Below, piece by piece: positions 33,219 to 42,016 of a DNA stretch of 64,000 nucleotides. The position numbers and the translations under genes were made by a program. The notes under the pieces were generated by a model. The model did no database searches. It was not told the origin of the DNA and worked only from the letters and a program-made list of their open reading frames with translations. Source of the DNA: Paractinoplanes brasiliensis (lineage in GTDB: Bacteria > Actinomycetota > Actinomycetes > Mycobacteriales > Micromonosporaceae); the NCBI RefSeq assembly GCF_004362215.1, contig NZ_SNWR01000002.1:248001-312000 (forward strand). Reading direction: 5' to 3'. The number at the start of each line of letters is the position of its first letter. Position 1 is the first letter of the stretch.

Positions 33219-33428
33219 ATGCAGATCAACTCGCTGGGCTCGATGGTCTCCTCCGCCTACGACACGGCCCGCTCCAACCTCAGGAGCATGGCCGACGCCG
33301 CGGCCGGGTCCGGCAGGCCCGAGCCCGTCAAGCCGGCCCTGGCCGAGACCCCCAGGCCCGAGGTCAAGGCCGCGGCCGAGCCCGCCCCCGGCCGGCGTCA
33401 GGGCGTCAACCTCGACTCGTACGCCTGA
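33219..33428 (+). CDS. Small hypothetical protein
   Basis: 69 residues starting MQINSLGSMVSSAYDTARSN, with an Ala/Pro/Glu-rich disordered C-terminal half (KPALAETPRPEVKAAAEPAP). No domain or TM helix is seen. The start is unclear: GGAGG is only two bases from ATG 33219, while GTG 33210 would add three residues and lacks a site. It lies 43 bp after the lipid kinase gene and 69 bp before phoD on the same strand. Confidence 0.5.
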   Translation: MQINSLGSMVSSAYDTARSNLRSMADAAAGSGRPEPVKPALAETPRPEVKAAAEPAPGRRQGVNLDSYA

Positions 33429-33497
33429 CACCAGCGTTTCTCCCCGGCGCAATCCGCCAATAAATCCAGGTCCATCTATTCCGATCAGGCTTCCTGC

Positions 33498-35135
33498 ATG
33501 GCCCTTTCCCGACGTACGCTCCTGCTCAGCTCGGCCGCCGCCGGTGTTGCCGGCGCCGCGACCACCTGGCCGCTCGCCGCCGCGGCCGCACCGTACCGGG
33601 GCCCGCTGCGCTCCGACCCGTTCACGCTCGGCGTCGCCTCGGGCGACCCGGAACCCGACGGTTTCGTGCTGTGGACCCGCCTCGCCCCGACCCCCTTGGC
33701 CGACGACGGGCTCGGTGGCATGCCGGCCCGTGTGGTGCCCGTCGAGTGGGAGCTGGCGGCCGACGAGCGCTTCCGCAAGGTCGTACGGCGGGGTGTTGCC
33801 GCTGCCCGGCCCGAGTCGGCCCACGCGGTACACGTGGAACTGCACCACCTGCTGCCCGGGCGCGAGTACTTCTACCGGTTCCGCGCCGAGCGCTACGTCT
33901 CCCCGGCCGGCCGCACCCGCACCGCCCCGCCGCTGGGGGCCACCGGCGGCAGCCTCGTCATGGCGTTCGCGTCCTGCTCCCAGTACGAGCACGGCTACTT
34001 CACGGCCTATCGCCACCTGGCCGCCGACGAGCCCGACATCGTGCTGCACCTCGGCGACTACCAGTACGAGTACCAGCCCGGCACGTACACGATCCCCGGC
34101 GGCAACCCCCGCGACCACGCCGGCCCCGAAACGGTCACGTTGGCCAACTACCGGCAGCGGCACGCGCAGTACAAGACCGACGCCGACCTGCAGGCCGCCC
34201 ACGCCGCCGCGCCCTGGGCAGTGGTCTTCGACGACCACGAGATCGAGAACAACTGGGCCGCCGACGTGCCCGAGCAGCCCGACCCGGACTTCGCGGCCCG
34301 GCGGGCGGCCGCGTTCCAGGCGTACTACGAGAACATGCCGCTGCGCCGCACCTCGGTCCCGCTCGGCGCAGGCATGCAGCTGTACCGGCGGCTGCACTGG
34401 GGCCGGCTGGCCACCTTCCACATGCTCGACACCCGTCAGTTCCGCGACGACCAGGCCTGCGGCGACGGCTACAAGGAGTGCGCCGACGCGTACGACCCGG
34501 CCCGCTCGATCACCGGCGAGCGTCAGGAGAAATGGCTGCTCGACGGCTTCCGGCGCTCGTCGGCGCGCTGGGACATCCTGGGCCAGCAGGTGTTCTTCGG
34601 TCAGCGCGACAACAACTCGGGCCCCCAAGTCGTCACCAGCATGGACTCCTGGGACGGCTACGCGGCGTCACGGGACCGGATCACCCGGGGCTGGGTCGAC
34701 GCCGGGGTACGCAACCCGGTCGTGCTCACCGGCGACGTGCACGCCCACTGGGCCGACGAGCTCAAGCTCGACTACGCCGACCCGACCTCCAAGACCGTCG
34801 GCGCCGAGCTGGTCTGCTCGTCGATCACCTCGACCGGCGACGGCGCGGATGTCGCCACGGGGCAGCACCCGTGGGCGGCCTGGAACCCGCACCTGCGCTT
34901 CTACAACAACCAGAGAGGCTACGTCCGTACCCGGATCACGCCGGGCAGCCTCACCGCCGACTTCCGCGTCGTGCCGTACGTGACCAGGCCGGGAGCGCCG
35001 GTGCACACGCGCGCCACGTTCGTCGTCGAGGACCGCGTGCCCGGTCTGCACCAGACGGCCGACAACCCGGCGGTCACGCTCCGGTCGGCCGGCGGCGTCC
35101 CGGACACCGTCGAGCAGGAGACGTCACGCCCCTGA
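33498..35135 (+). CDS. phoD: Alkaline phosphatase D (PhoD), Tat-exported
   Basis: 545 residues. The N-terminus ALSRRTLLLSSAAAGVAGAA is a twin-arginine signal, so it should be exported folded by the TatAC system encoded 2 kb upstream, and it probably cuts phosphate esters outside the cell. Family motifs: LGVASGDPEPDGFVLWTRL, the metal-site segments FASCSQYEHGYF and LHLGDYQYEY, VFDDHEIENNW and the GDVHAHW near residue 415. PhoD enzymes use Fe and Ca; the metal-binding Asp, His and Asn positions are present. The gene ends five bases from the stop of the convergent HAD gene. Confidence 0.94.
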   Translation: MALSRRTLLLSSAAAGVAGAATTWPLAAAAAPYRGPLRSDPFTLGVASGDPEPDGFVLWTRLAPTPLADDGLGGMPARVVPVEWELAADERFRKVVRRGVAAARPESAHAVHVELHHLLPGREYFYRFRAERYVSPAGRTRTAPPLGATGGSLVMAFASCSQYEHGYFTAYRHLAADEPDIVLHLGDYQYEYQPGTYTIPGGNPRDHAGPETVTLANYRQRHAQYKTDADLQAAHAAAPWAVVFDDHEIENNWAADVPEQPDPDFAARRAAAFQAYYENMPLRRTSVPLGAGMQLYRRLHWGRLATFHMLDTRQFRDDQACGDGYKECADAYDPARSITGERQEKWLLDGFRRSSARWDILGQQVFFGQRDNNSGPQVVTSMDSWDGYAASRDRITRGWVDAGVRNPVVLTGDVHAHWADELKLDYADPTSKTVGAELVCSSITSTGDGADVATGQHPWAAWNPHLRFYNNQRGYVRTRITPGSLTADFRVVPYVTRPGAPVHTRATFVVEDRVPGLHQTADNPAVTLRSAGGVPDTVEQETSRP

Positions 35136-35140
35136 ACGGG

Positions 35141-35881
35141 CTAAACGGCGCAGCCAACCAGGGCCAGGGTCGCCCCGAGACCGTTGGGGCGGCCCGGCTC
35201 CGCCGCGGGCAGGACCAGCGCGGCACACCCGGCGGCCACGGCCCCGGCGTCGGCGGGCGTGTCGCCGACCATCAAGGTGCGCTCGGGGTCGGCGCCCAGC
35301 ATCCCGCACGCTCGCAGGAAGATCGCGGGATCGGGCTTGGTGCGTCCGATCTCGTAACTCAGGGCGTACGCGTCGATCAAGGAACTCAGGCCCCACGTGT
35401 CGAACAGGGGCCGGATGTCGAAGCCGATGTTGCTGACCACCGCCACCTTGATGCCGGCCTCGTGCAGCGTGCGCAGCGTGGACTCGGTGTCGGCGTAGGG
35501 GAGCCAGCCGTCCGGGTGGGTCAGACGCTCGTAGAGGGCGTCGGCGAGGCCTTCCACGTCGGTCGCGACGGTCGAGGCCAGACCCGTGTACGCGGCGCGG
35601 TGACTGTGCGCGTAAAGATCACGGTCGGCCCAGTGCTCGGCCAGGTGGGGCGGCACCCGATGGGGCAGCGGCCCCCCGGCCCGCCCGGCTGTGACCAATC
35701 TGTCGGCCAGCACCGTCGCCTTGCCCCGGTCGAGCTCGCGACCGCACGCCAGCGCGGCCGCCACGACCCACGTCACAGGGTCTTCCACCTGCGCCAACGT
35801 GCCGTGGAAGTCGAACAGCACGGCGTCGACCTGACGGCGCGGCCGATGGGGAGGGTGATCGGTCGATACGACATCCGGCAC
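35141..35881 (-). CDS. HAD-superfamily hydrolase
   Basis: 246 residues: nucleophile motif FDFHGTLAQ (DxHGT in place of DxDGT), SNIGFDIRP as the threonine/serine motif II, EIGRTKPDPAIFLRA with the motif III Lys, and MVGDTPADAGA as motif IV. The Asp-to-His change at the second position of motif I (DFHGT) also occurs in other actinobacterial HADs, and the general acid may come from elsewhere. TATGGT (35893-35888, minus strand) is six bases before GTG 35881, which makes this the preferred leaderless start over ATG 35908. The substrate is unknown. Confidence 0.85.
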   Translation of the reverse strand: MPDVVSTDHPPHRPRRQVDAVLFDFHGTLAQVEDPVTWVVAAALACGRELDRGKATVLADRLVTAGRAGGPLPHRVPPHLAEHWADRDLYAHSHRAAYTGLASTVATDVEGLADALYERLTHPDGWLPYADTESTLRTLHEAGIKVAVVSNIGFDIRPLFDTWGLSSLIDAYALSYEIGRTKPDPAIFLRACGMLGADPERTLMVGDTPADAGAVAAGCAALVLPAAEPGRPNGLGATLALVGCAV

Positions 35882-35968
35882 GGGAGCACCATACCCACCA
35901 CGCAACACAGGGCGGGACGCAACCGCCCGTGCTCCGTCTTGTCACACCCACGAACTAGCCTGGTGTTC
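35882..35968. promoter_or_regulatory. Divergent promoter region of the HAD and helicase genes
   Basis: Contains TATGGT (35888-35893, minus) for the HAD gene and the damage-type promoter (35939-35961, plus) for the helicase. Both transcripts would start at the initiation codon. Confidence 0.5.
35939..35961 (+). promoter_or_regulatory. PafBC/RecA-NDp-type promoter of the helicase gene
   Basis: TTGTCACAC (35939-35947), exactly eight bases, TAGCCT (35956-35961). The same nonamer and hexamer, with the same spacing, occur before the RecB-family exonuclease. ATG 35969 is seven bases downstream, leaderless. Confidence 0.65.
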
Positions 35969-38722
35969 ATGACGAGTCCGGCCGAACGGTATGCGGAGTC
36001 CAGGCGGCGGGCGACCCGCGTGGCCGAGTTTCCGGCGCTCGAGGATTTCATGCTCGACGTCGGCTTCGACCTCGACGACTTCCAGCGCGCCGCCTGCGAA
36101 TCCCTCGAACGGGGCAGCGGCGTGCTCGTGTGCGCCCCCACCGGCGCCGGCAAGACCGTGGTCGGCGAGTTCGCCGTGCATCTCGCGCTGCGCGCCGGCG
36201 AGCGCAAGTGCTTCTACACCACGCCGATCAAGGCGCTGTCCAACCAGAAATACCACGACCTGGTCGAGCGCTACGGCCCCGACAAGGTCGGCCTGCTGAC
36301 CGGCGACAACGCCATCAACGGCGACGCCCCCGTGGTCGTGATGACCACCGAGGTGCTGCGCAACATGCTCTACTCGGGCTCGTCGGCGCTGAAAAACCTG
36401 GCGTACGTCGTGATGGACGAGGTGCACTACCTGGCCGACCGGTTCCGCGGCGCCGTCTGGGAAGAGGTGATCATCCACCTGCCGGCCTCGGTCACCCTGG
36501 TCTCGCTGTCGGCCACCGTCAGCAACTACGAGGAGTTCGCCGACTGGCTGGTCACCGTCCGGGGCCACACCGAGGTGGTGGTCAGCGAGCACCGGCCGGT
36601 CCCGCTCTGGCAGCACATGCTGGTCGGCCGGCGCATGTTCGACCTGTTCCACGACGCCGACGCCGCCAAGAAGCACGACGTGCACCCCGAGCTGCTGCGC
36701 TACTCCCGCGAGATGCTGCGCCGGCTCGAGATGACCGACCGCAGCTACGGGCCGGGGCGCGGTGGCCGGGGCCGGCGCTGGCAGCCGCCGCCGCGGGCCG
36801 AGGTGGTCGACCGGCTCGAACGCGCCGACCTGCTCCCGGCGATCCTGTTCATCTTCAGCCGGGCCGGGTGCGACGCCGCCGTGCAGCAGTGCCTGTCCGC
36901 CGGGCTGCGCCTGACCAGCGCCGAGGAACGCTCCGAGATCCGGCGCATCGCCGAGGCCAAGGTCGCCTCGATCCCGCGCGAGGACCTCTCGGTGCTGGGC
37001 TACTGGGAGTGGCTCGACGGCCTCGAGCGGGGCGTGGCCGCCCACCACGCCGGCATGCTGCCCGCCTTCAAGGAAGCGGTCGAGGAGTGCTTCGTGCAGG
37101 GCCTGGTCAAGGCGGTCTTCGCCACCGAGACCCTGGCGCTCGGCATCAACATGCCCGCGCGCTGCGTCGTACTGGAAAGGCTTGTGAAGTTCAACGGCGA
37201 GGCCCACGTCGACCTCACCCCCGGCGAGTACACGCAGCTCACCGGGCGGGCCGGGCGCCGCGGAATCGACGTCGAAGGCCACGCGGTGGTGCTGTGGAGC
37301 CCCGAGGTCGACCCGCGTCACGTCGCCGGGCTGGCCTCCACCCGCACCTATCCGCTGCGGTCGTCGTTCCGCCCGTCCTACAACATGGCGGTCAACCTGG
37401 TCGGGTCCGTCGGCGCCGACCAGGCCCGTGATCTGCTGGAGTCGTCGTTCGCCCAGTTCCAGGCCGACCGTTCCGTGGTGGGCCTGGCCCGCCAGGTGCA
37501 GCGCAACGTCGAGACCATGCAGACGTACGGGCAGGACGCCGCCTGCCATCACGGCGACTTCGACGAGTATTTCGCGCTGCGCGTCGCGATCGCCGACCGG
37601 GAACGCGCCCTGGCCCGGCAGGGGGCCTCGCAGCGCCGCTCGGCCGTTGTCGCCTCACTGGAGAAACTGCGGGTCGGCGACGTGATCCGGGTGGCCCAGG
37701 GCCGCCGCGCCGGGCTGGCCGTGGTGCTCGAGGCGCCCACCGGCGGGTTCGGCGAGCCCCGCCCGATGGTGCTCACGCAGGACCGCTGGGCGGGCCGGGT
37801 CAGCCCGGCCGACTTCGCCGGCGAGGCCGAGGTGCTCGACCGCATCCGCGTCCCCAGGCACTTCAACCCGCGCTCGCCCGCCGCCCGCCGCGACCTGGCC
37901 GCCCAGGTCAGCGCGACCGGCCACGACCGTACGGTCGGCAGCCGCCGGCGCAACCGGGGCGGCAACACCGGCGAGGACGCCGAGATCGCGCTGCTCAAGA
38001 TGCAGATGCGGCAGCATCCCTGCCACGCCTGCCCCGACCGTGAGGAACACGCCCGCTGGGCCGAGCGGCGGCACCGGCTGGCCCGCGACACCGAGGCGCT
38101 GCGCGACAAGGTCGCCGGCCGGACGGGTTCGCTCGCCCGCACGTTCGACCAGGTGTGCGCCGTGCTGGCCGAACGCGACTACCTGACCGAGGCCGGCGAG
38201 GTCACCGAGTCGGGCCGCATGCTGGGCCGCATCTGGTCGGAGGCCGACCTGCTGATCGCCGAATGCCTGCGGCACGGCGTCTGGGACGGCCTCGACCCCG
38301 AGGAACTGGCCGCGGCGGTCTCGATGGTGCTCTACGAGTCGCGCCGCGAGGGTGACGACCGCGCCTCGGTGCCCAAGGGCGCGATCACCGCCGCAGTCGA
38401 CGCCTGCGGCAAGCTGTGGGCCGACATCGCGGCCGACGAGTCCGAGCACGGGCTGACGCTGACCCGCGAACCCGACCCGGGGTTCGTCTGGCCGATGTAC
38501 CGCTGGGCCCGCGGTGAGCCGCTGGCCCGGGTGCTGGCCAGCGGGCACAACTACGACGCCGACATGCCGGCGGGCGACTTCGTGCGCTGGGCGCGGCAGG
38601 TGCTCGACCTGCTCGGCCAGCTCCGCGAGGCGTCCGCGGCCTCCGAGCCGCTGCGCGCCACCGCCCGCAAGGCGATCACCGCCGTCAACCGTGGGGTCCT
38701 GGCCTATCAGGGCGGCCTGTGA
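35969..38722 (+). CDS. Ski2/Mtr4-like DEAD/DEAH-box helicase (HelY type)
   Basis: 917 residues. ATP-dependent superfamily 2 helicase of the Ski2/HelY group, probably acting on RNA or nucleic-acid structures. Motif I is CAPTGAGKT; DEVHYL is motif II (DEVH); LSATVSN is motif III; IFSRAGCDA and the motif VI element TGRAGRRGID follow. The C-terminal third has the DSHCT-type region and a Cys cluster, HPCHACPDREEHARW, that may bind metal. Length matches mycobacterial HelY. The gene lies downstream of tatC as in other actinobacteria. It has a damage-type promoter, which suggests induction by DNA damage through PafBC. Confidence 0.92.
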   Translation: MTSPAERYAESRRRATRVAEFPALEDFMLDVGFDLDDFQRAACESLERGSGVLVCAPTGAGKTVVGEFAVHLALRAGERKCFYTTPIKALSNQKYHDLVERYGPDKVGLLTGDNAINGDAPVVVMTTEVLRNMLYSGSSALKNLAYVVMDEVHYLADRFRGAVWEEVIIHLPASVTLVSLSATVSNYEEFADWLVTVRGHTEVVVSEHRPVPLWQHMLVGRRMFDLFHDADAAKKHDVHPELLRYSREMLRRLEMTDRSYGPGRGGRGRRWQPPPRAEVVDRLERADLLPAILFIFSRAGCDAAVQQCLSAGLRLTSAEERSEIRRIAEAKVASIPREDLSVLGYWEWLDGLERGVAAHHAGMLPAFKEAVEECFVQGLVKAVFATETLALGINMPARCVVLERLVKFNGEAHVDLTPGEYTQLTGRAGRRGIDVEGHAVVLWSPEVDPRHVAGLASTRTYPLRSSFRPSYNMAVNLVGSVGADQARDLLESSFAQFQADRSVVGLARQVQRNVETMQTYGQDAACHHGDFDEYFALRVAIADRERALARQGASQRRSAVVASLEKLRVGDVIRVAQGRRAGLAVVLEAPTGGFGEPRPMVLTQDRWAGRVSPADFAGEAEVLDRIRVPRHFNPRSPAARRDLAAQVSATGHDRTVGSRRRNRGGNTGEDAEIALLKMQMRQHPCHACPDREEHARWAERRHRLARDTEALRDKVAGRTGSLARTFDQVCAVLAERDYLTEAGEVTESGRMLGRIWSEADLLIAECLRHGVWDGLDPEELAAAVSMVLYESRREGDDRASVPKGAITAAVDACGKLWADIAADESEHGLTLTREPDPGFVWPMYRWARGEPLARVLASGHNYDADMPAGDFVRWARQVLDLLGQLREASAASEPLRATARKAITAVNRGVLAYQGGL

Positions 38723-39261
38723 CCGACAGGGGGCGCTCGGCGGACACCGCCTACGCCGGCCGCATGGGGGAGCCGGCCGTGCGCGCCGCCGACCCGTCCC
38801 AGCACGACATCGTCGTCGCACTACTGACCGGCTCGTGGGGCGGCACCACGGTGGTGGCGCACGGCGTCAGCTACGACGCGGCGACCCTGCCGGCCCTGAT
38901 CGCGTGGCTCGACGGCGCGCCCGTGGGCCTGCTGACATACGTGCTCGGCCCCGACGACCTCGAAGTGGTCACCATCGACGCCGCCGTGCCCGGCGCCGGG
39001 GTCGGAACTGCCCTGCTCGCTGCCGCCGCCGACCGGGCGTGGGCGGCCGGGGCGTCCCGGGTCTGGCTGATCACGACCAACGACAATCTCCGCGCGCTCC
39101 GCTTCTATCAGCGACGCGGCATGCGTCTGGCCGGGTTGGCGCCCGGCGCGGTCGCCGCGTCGCGCGTCCTCAAACCGTCCATACCGCTGGTCGGCGAGCA
39201 CGGCATCGAAATCCGCGACGAGTTGACTCTGGAACTGCGCCAGGGATGGTTCCGCCGGTAA
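38719..39261 (+). CDS. GNAT-family N-acetyltransferase
   Basis: 180 residues with the GNAT fold: IVVALLTGSWGGTTVV near the N-terminus, VTIDAAVPGAGVGTALLAAA as acetyl-CoA motif A (GAGVGTA), and NLRALRFYQRRGMRLAG as motif B. The acceptor is unknown. GTG 38719 overlaps the helicase stop; ATG 38764 is an alternative that would remove a poorly conserved N-terminus. Cotranscription with the helicase is likely from the overlap. Confidence 0.88.
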   Translation: MTDRGRSADTAYAGRMGEPAVRAADPSQHDIVVALLTGSWGGTTVVAHGVSYDAATLPALIAWLDGAPVGLLTYVLGPDDLEVVTIDAAVPGAGVGTALLAAAADRAWAAGASRVWLITTNDNLRALRFYQRRGMRLAGLAPGAVAASRVLKPSIPLVGEHGIEIRDELTLELRQGWFRR

Positions 39262-39371
39262 GGGCCGCGGAAAGGGGATGAGGGCCCGGGTGAAGACGCT
39301 CTGCCACGATCGAGGCCGCTGGGCTTCGGAATTCTGAGCCGGGCGCGCCGATGCGCATTGTGGCCCGGAAC

Positions 39372-40112
39372 TCAGGACGTGACCGCCCAGCGCAGGAAAT
39401 CGTAGGCCTCCTGACCCCGCCGGGCCGGGTCGTCGTAGAGGCTGGGCGTGGCGGGCTGCTCGCGAATGCGCAGCGCCTCGCGGCCGAGCGTGTGCCATTT
39501 CGGCTCCAGGTGCGACACGATGTACCGCCCACCTCCGCTTTTCGACGTCAGCGCGTCGAGCGCCAGCAAATGACGCAGCCGGGCGACGCCCAGCACCACC
39601 CAGGCGACCGACGGCTCGTGCCGCCCGAACGCCTCGACATCGCCCTGCTCGATCTGCTCCATGGTGGAACGCCAATACGTGTCGAGGTTCGTACGGGTGA
39701 ACTCGCGCAGTTCGCCACGGTCGGTGTGCACCGGCGGCAACGGCCCGCGCACAACGACCGCCCGTTCGGCCAGTTCGTGCCAGGTCACCGGGCAGATGTC
39801 GATCTTGCCCTCGGACTGGAACTCGCCCTGGAAGAAGGCGGGCCGCCGCCCGACGGTCAGCGAGGACACAGCCAGGTCGGCCGGGGTGCAATGAAAGCCG
39901 TCGAACACCACTTCGGGGTGCCGTTTCGCGGTGGCCGCATGCGCCTCGGCCAGCATGGCGTGCTCCGGCGGTTCCGCCCAAACGCCGACGAAATCGACGT
40001 CGCTGCCGGGGAAGAACTCGCCCCAGCACAGCGATCCGTGCAGAAACAGGCCGGTCAACGCGCCGGGCGCGCGGGCATCGGCCTCCTCGAGAAACGTGCG
40101 GGCAACATCCAC
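39372..40112 (-). CDS. Nucleotidyltransferase-domain protein with DUF4111-like C-terminus
   Basis: 246 residues. The N-terminal domain has the Pol-beta-type motif LHGSLCWGEFFPGSDVDFVG (GS followed by DxD), as in aminoglycoside adenylyltransferases. The C-terminal half (about 130-240; RTNLDTYWRSTMEQIEQGD, VLGVARLRHLLALDAL, then YDDPARRGQEAYDFLRW) resembles the helical DUF4111 domain of streptomycin/spectinomycin ANT(3'') enzymes. A resistance role is possible but not shown; many such proteins in actinomycetes have other substrates. TAAGGT is six bases before GTG 40112, so the mRNA is probably leaderless. Confidence 0.82.
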   Translation of the reverse strand: MDVARTFLEEADARAPGALTGLFLHGSLCWGEFFPGSDVDFVGVWAEPPEHAMLAEAHAATAKRHPEVVFDGFHCTPADLAVSSLTVGRRPAFFQGEFQSEGKIDICPVTWHELAERAVVVRGPLPPVHTDRGELREFTRTNLDTYWRSTMEQIEQGDVEAFGRHEPSVAWVVLGVARLRHLLALDALTSKSGGGRYIVSHLEPKWHTLGREALRIREQPATPSLYDDPARRGQEAYDFLRWAVTS

Positions 40113-40118
40113 GGCCGA

Positions 40119-40124
40119 ACCTTA
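40119..40124 (-). promoter_or_regulatory. -10 element of the nucleotidyltransferase gene
   Basis: TAAGGT on the minus strand, six bases from GTG 40112, with no ribosome-binding site. Confidence 0.45.
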
Positions 40125-40194
40125 TGGGACGTACGCGATGCCGGGCGCCGATCCCGGCGTTGGACGAGACGGGGGAGAGCTCAATACACACCTG

Positions 40195-41211
40195 TCACGG
40201 CGACAGAAGCGACCCGCTGACGACGTCGAGCGCGGCGAGGCGCAGGGCGTCGCTGCGGGCGTACACGGAAGCTCCCGGTCCCGGCTCCAGGCGCCCGTTG
40301 ATGCCGCTGTAGCTGCCGCCGGCCTCGCGGACGATCAGCGATGTCGCGGCGAAGTCCCAGATCTGGCCGCCGGTCTGCACGGCCAGGTCGAGGTCGCCGC
40401 GCGCGACCATCAGGGCCGGGTGGATGGGCCAGGGGAGCGCGGGTGTCAACCGCTTGAGCGGCGCCACCAGGTCGCGATTCCACTCCTCGGGCACGACTCC
40501 GAGCCGGCTCCCCGCCACCACTCCTGACTTTTCCGAAATGTCGGTAAGAGGTGAGTCGGTCGGAATGGTGCCTGGTTCGCGGATGAGTTTGATGGCGGCA
40601 ACTTGTGGAGCCGGGGCTGTGGGCGGAGCCGTGGCTGTGACTGTGCCTGTGGCTGTGGCTGTGGGCGTGGCTGTGGCTGTGGGCGTGGCCATGGGCGTGC
40701 TCATGGGCGTGGCGGAGCCGCTGTACGGCGGATCGCCGGTATCCCCGTTTGTGGTGACGCGCACCGGCGTCTCGGCGACCACGCGGCCGCCCACGAACCG
40801 GCCCTCGAACGCGCCGCCGCCGCGGGTCGCCCACCATACGCTGCCCTGCGCCGGGTGCGCGGCCACCGCGGTGGTGACCTCGCCGTCCACCTCGAGCGCG
40901 ATCAGAATCAGCCAGCGGTTGTCGCCCGCCACGAACAGCGCGGTCCCGTCGATCGGGTCGATGATCCAGCGGCGTCCGGCAGAGCCGGTCTGGCCCTCCT
41001 CCTCGCCGAGGATCGCGTCCGACGGGCGGGCGGCGGTCAGCACGTCACGGACGGCCGACTCGACGGCCCGGTCGGCGGCGGTCACCACCGAGCCGTCCGC
41101 TTTCACCTCGCGGGACAATTCGGCGAGCGCCTCGAAATGCGGCAGGGCCACCGCCGCTCCGGTCATGGCGGCGCGCTGGGCGAGCTGAAGGTCCGTTTCC
41201 ACCCGCCCCAT
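40195..41211 (-). CDS. Inositol monophosphatase-family protein with a repeat insert
   Basis: 338 residues. Mg-dependent phosphatase of the IMPase/HisN family: GEEEGQTG, then WIIDPIDGTALFVAGDN (the DPIDGT metal motif) and a C-terminal WDFAATSLIVREAGG (WDxAA). The substrate could be histidinol phosphate or inositol phosphate. Between the two halves (about residues 180-225) the chain contains a Thr/Ala/Pro-rich run TPMATPTATATPTATATGT, absent from typical family members (about 260 residues), which explains the extra length. It comes from a hexanucleotide-like repeat. The ATG at 41211 is chosen over a longer frame since family proteins begin near ETDLQLA. Confidence 0.85.
   Translation of the reverse strand: MGRVETDLQLAQRAAMTGAAVALPHFEALAELSREVKADGSVVTAADRAVESAVRDVLTAARPSDAILGEEEGQTGSAGRRWIIDPIDGTALFVAGDNRWLILIALEVDGEVTTAVAAHPAQGSVWWATRGGGAFEGRFVGGRVVAETPVRVTTNGDTGDPPYSGSATPMSTPMATPTATATPTATATGTVTATAPPTAPAPQVAAIKLIREPGTIPTDSPLTDISEKSGVVAGSRLGVVPEEWNRDLVAPLKRLTPALPWPIHPALMVARGDLDLAVQTGGQIWDFAATSLIVREAGGSYSGINGRLEPGPGASVYARSDALRLAALDVVSGSLLSP
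40610..40712. repeat. Hexamer-type repeat inside the IMPase-like gene
   Basis: GTGGCTGTGGCTGTGGGCGT-type units are repeated about 15 times on the plus strand. The gene lies on the minus strand and reads them as Thr-Ala/Pro. Length variation by replication slippage would keep frame when whole hexamers are gained or lost. Confidence 0.75.
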
Positions 41212-41275
41212 ACTGCCTCGCCCCACGGGCCACCCCGTCGCGAATCGCTGGCGTGTCACCCACGCGTATGCGCGT

Positions 41276-41971
41276 TCAGCCGACCTCGGCCACCGCGATT
41301 CCGGTCGTTCCCAGCGGCACCGAAGCCACTGTCTCGCCGGCCGGGTTCAGCACACACGTCGGCCCGAGGCCCACATGCGTGCCGCCGCGTTCACCGGTCA
41401 CGTCGGCCGAAGCCAGCCACAGTCCCGTTTCCGCGACGCGTTTGCGCCGCAGTTCGTTGTGTCTTTCCTTCCACCCGTACGCATTCTGGCGGCGCATCAT
41501 GTTCTGCGCCGGGAACACCAGCAGCTTCGCGCCGCGCCGGGCAACTTCCCGGGCGGCGTGCGGGTACTGCCCGTCGAAGCAGATGTTGATGCCGAACGGA
41601 GTTCCCGCCGTCTCGAAAACCGGATACGACCCGCCCGCCGTGAACACGCTCTCACCCCGGGTCAGAAACGTCTTCCGGTACGCCCCCACAACCCGCCCGC
41701 CGGCAATCACCGCCGCCGTGTTGTAGTAGTTCCCGCCGTCGCGCTCGATCATGCCCAGCACCACGGTCTGCGGCACGTCGAGCCGAATGTCCGAGCAGCT
41801 CATCGCGTATCGCCGCACATGCTCCGCCGTCGGCCGATAGCCCTGCAGGAAGCACTCCGGAAACACCAGCAGATCAACCCCGCCGGCCCGCTCCGCGAAT
41901 TCGTGGATCAGCTCGCGCGCCGCCTCCACATCGCCCATGATCTCCGGCGTCTGGCACACCCCGACCCGCAT
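41276..41971 (-). CDS. Carbon-nitrogen hydrolase (nitrilase superfamily)
   Basis: 231 residues. The Glu-Lys-Cys triad is visible: E in LLVFPECFLQGY, K in AYRKTFLTRGE and C in GINICFDGQYPHAA. Members cleave C-N bonds in amides or N-carbamoyl compounds. The start at 41971 (MRVGVCQTPEI) was preferred to the upstream in-frame one since the family begins with this beta strand. It lies 65 bp upstream of the inositol phosphatase-like gene, same strand, which could mean cotranscription. The substrate is unknown. Confidence 0.88.
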   Translation of the reverse strand: MRVGVCQTPEIMGDVEAARELIHEFAERAGGVDLLVFPECFLQGYRPTAEHVRRYAMSCSDIRLDVPQTVVLGMIERDGGNYYNTAAVIAGGRVVGAYRKTFLTRGESVFTAGGSYPVFETAGTPFGINICFDGQYPHAAREVARRGAKLLVFPAQNMMRRQNAYGWKERHNELRRKRVAETGLWLASADVTGERGGTHVGLGPTCVLNPAGETVASVPLGTTGIAVAEVG

Positions 41972-42016
41972 GGCGCCTGTCCTCTCCACGATGGATCAGA
42001 GCCTCACCCCGCGCGT

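Noticed and set aside
33671..35968. Upstream extension of the helicase frame through phoD and the HAD gene
   Set aside because: The frame is open by chance at high GC. PhoD and HAD motifs lie in other frames, and a clear promoter precedes ATG 35969.
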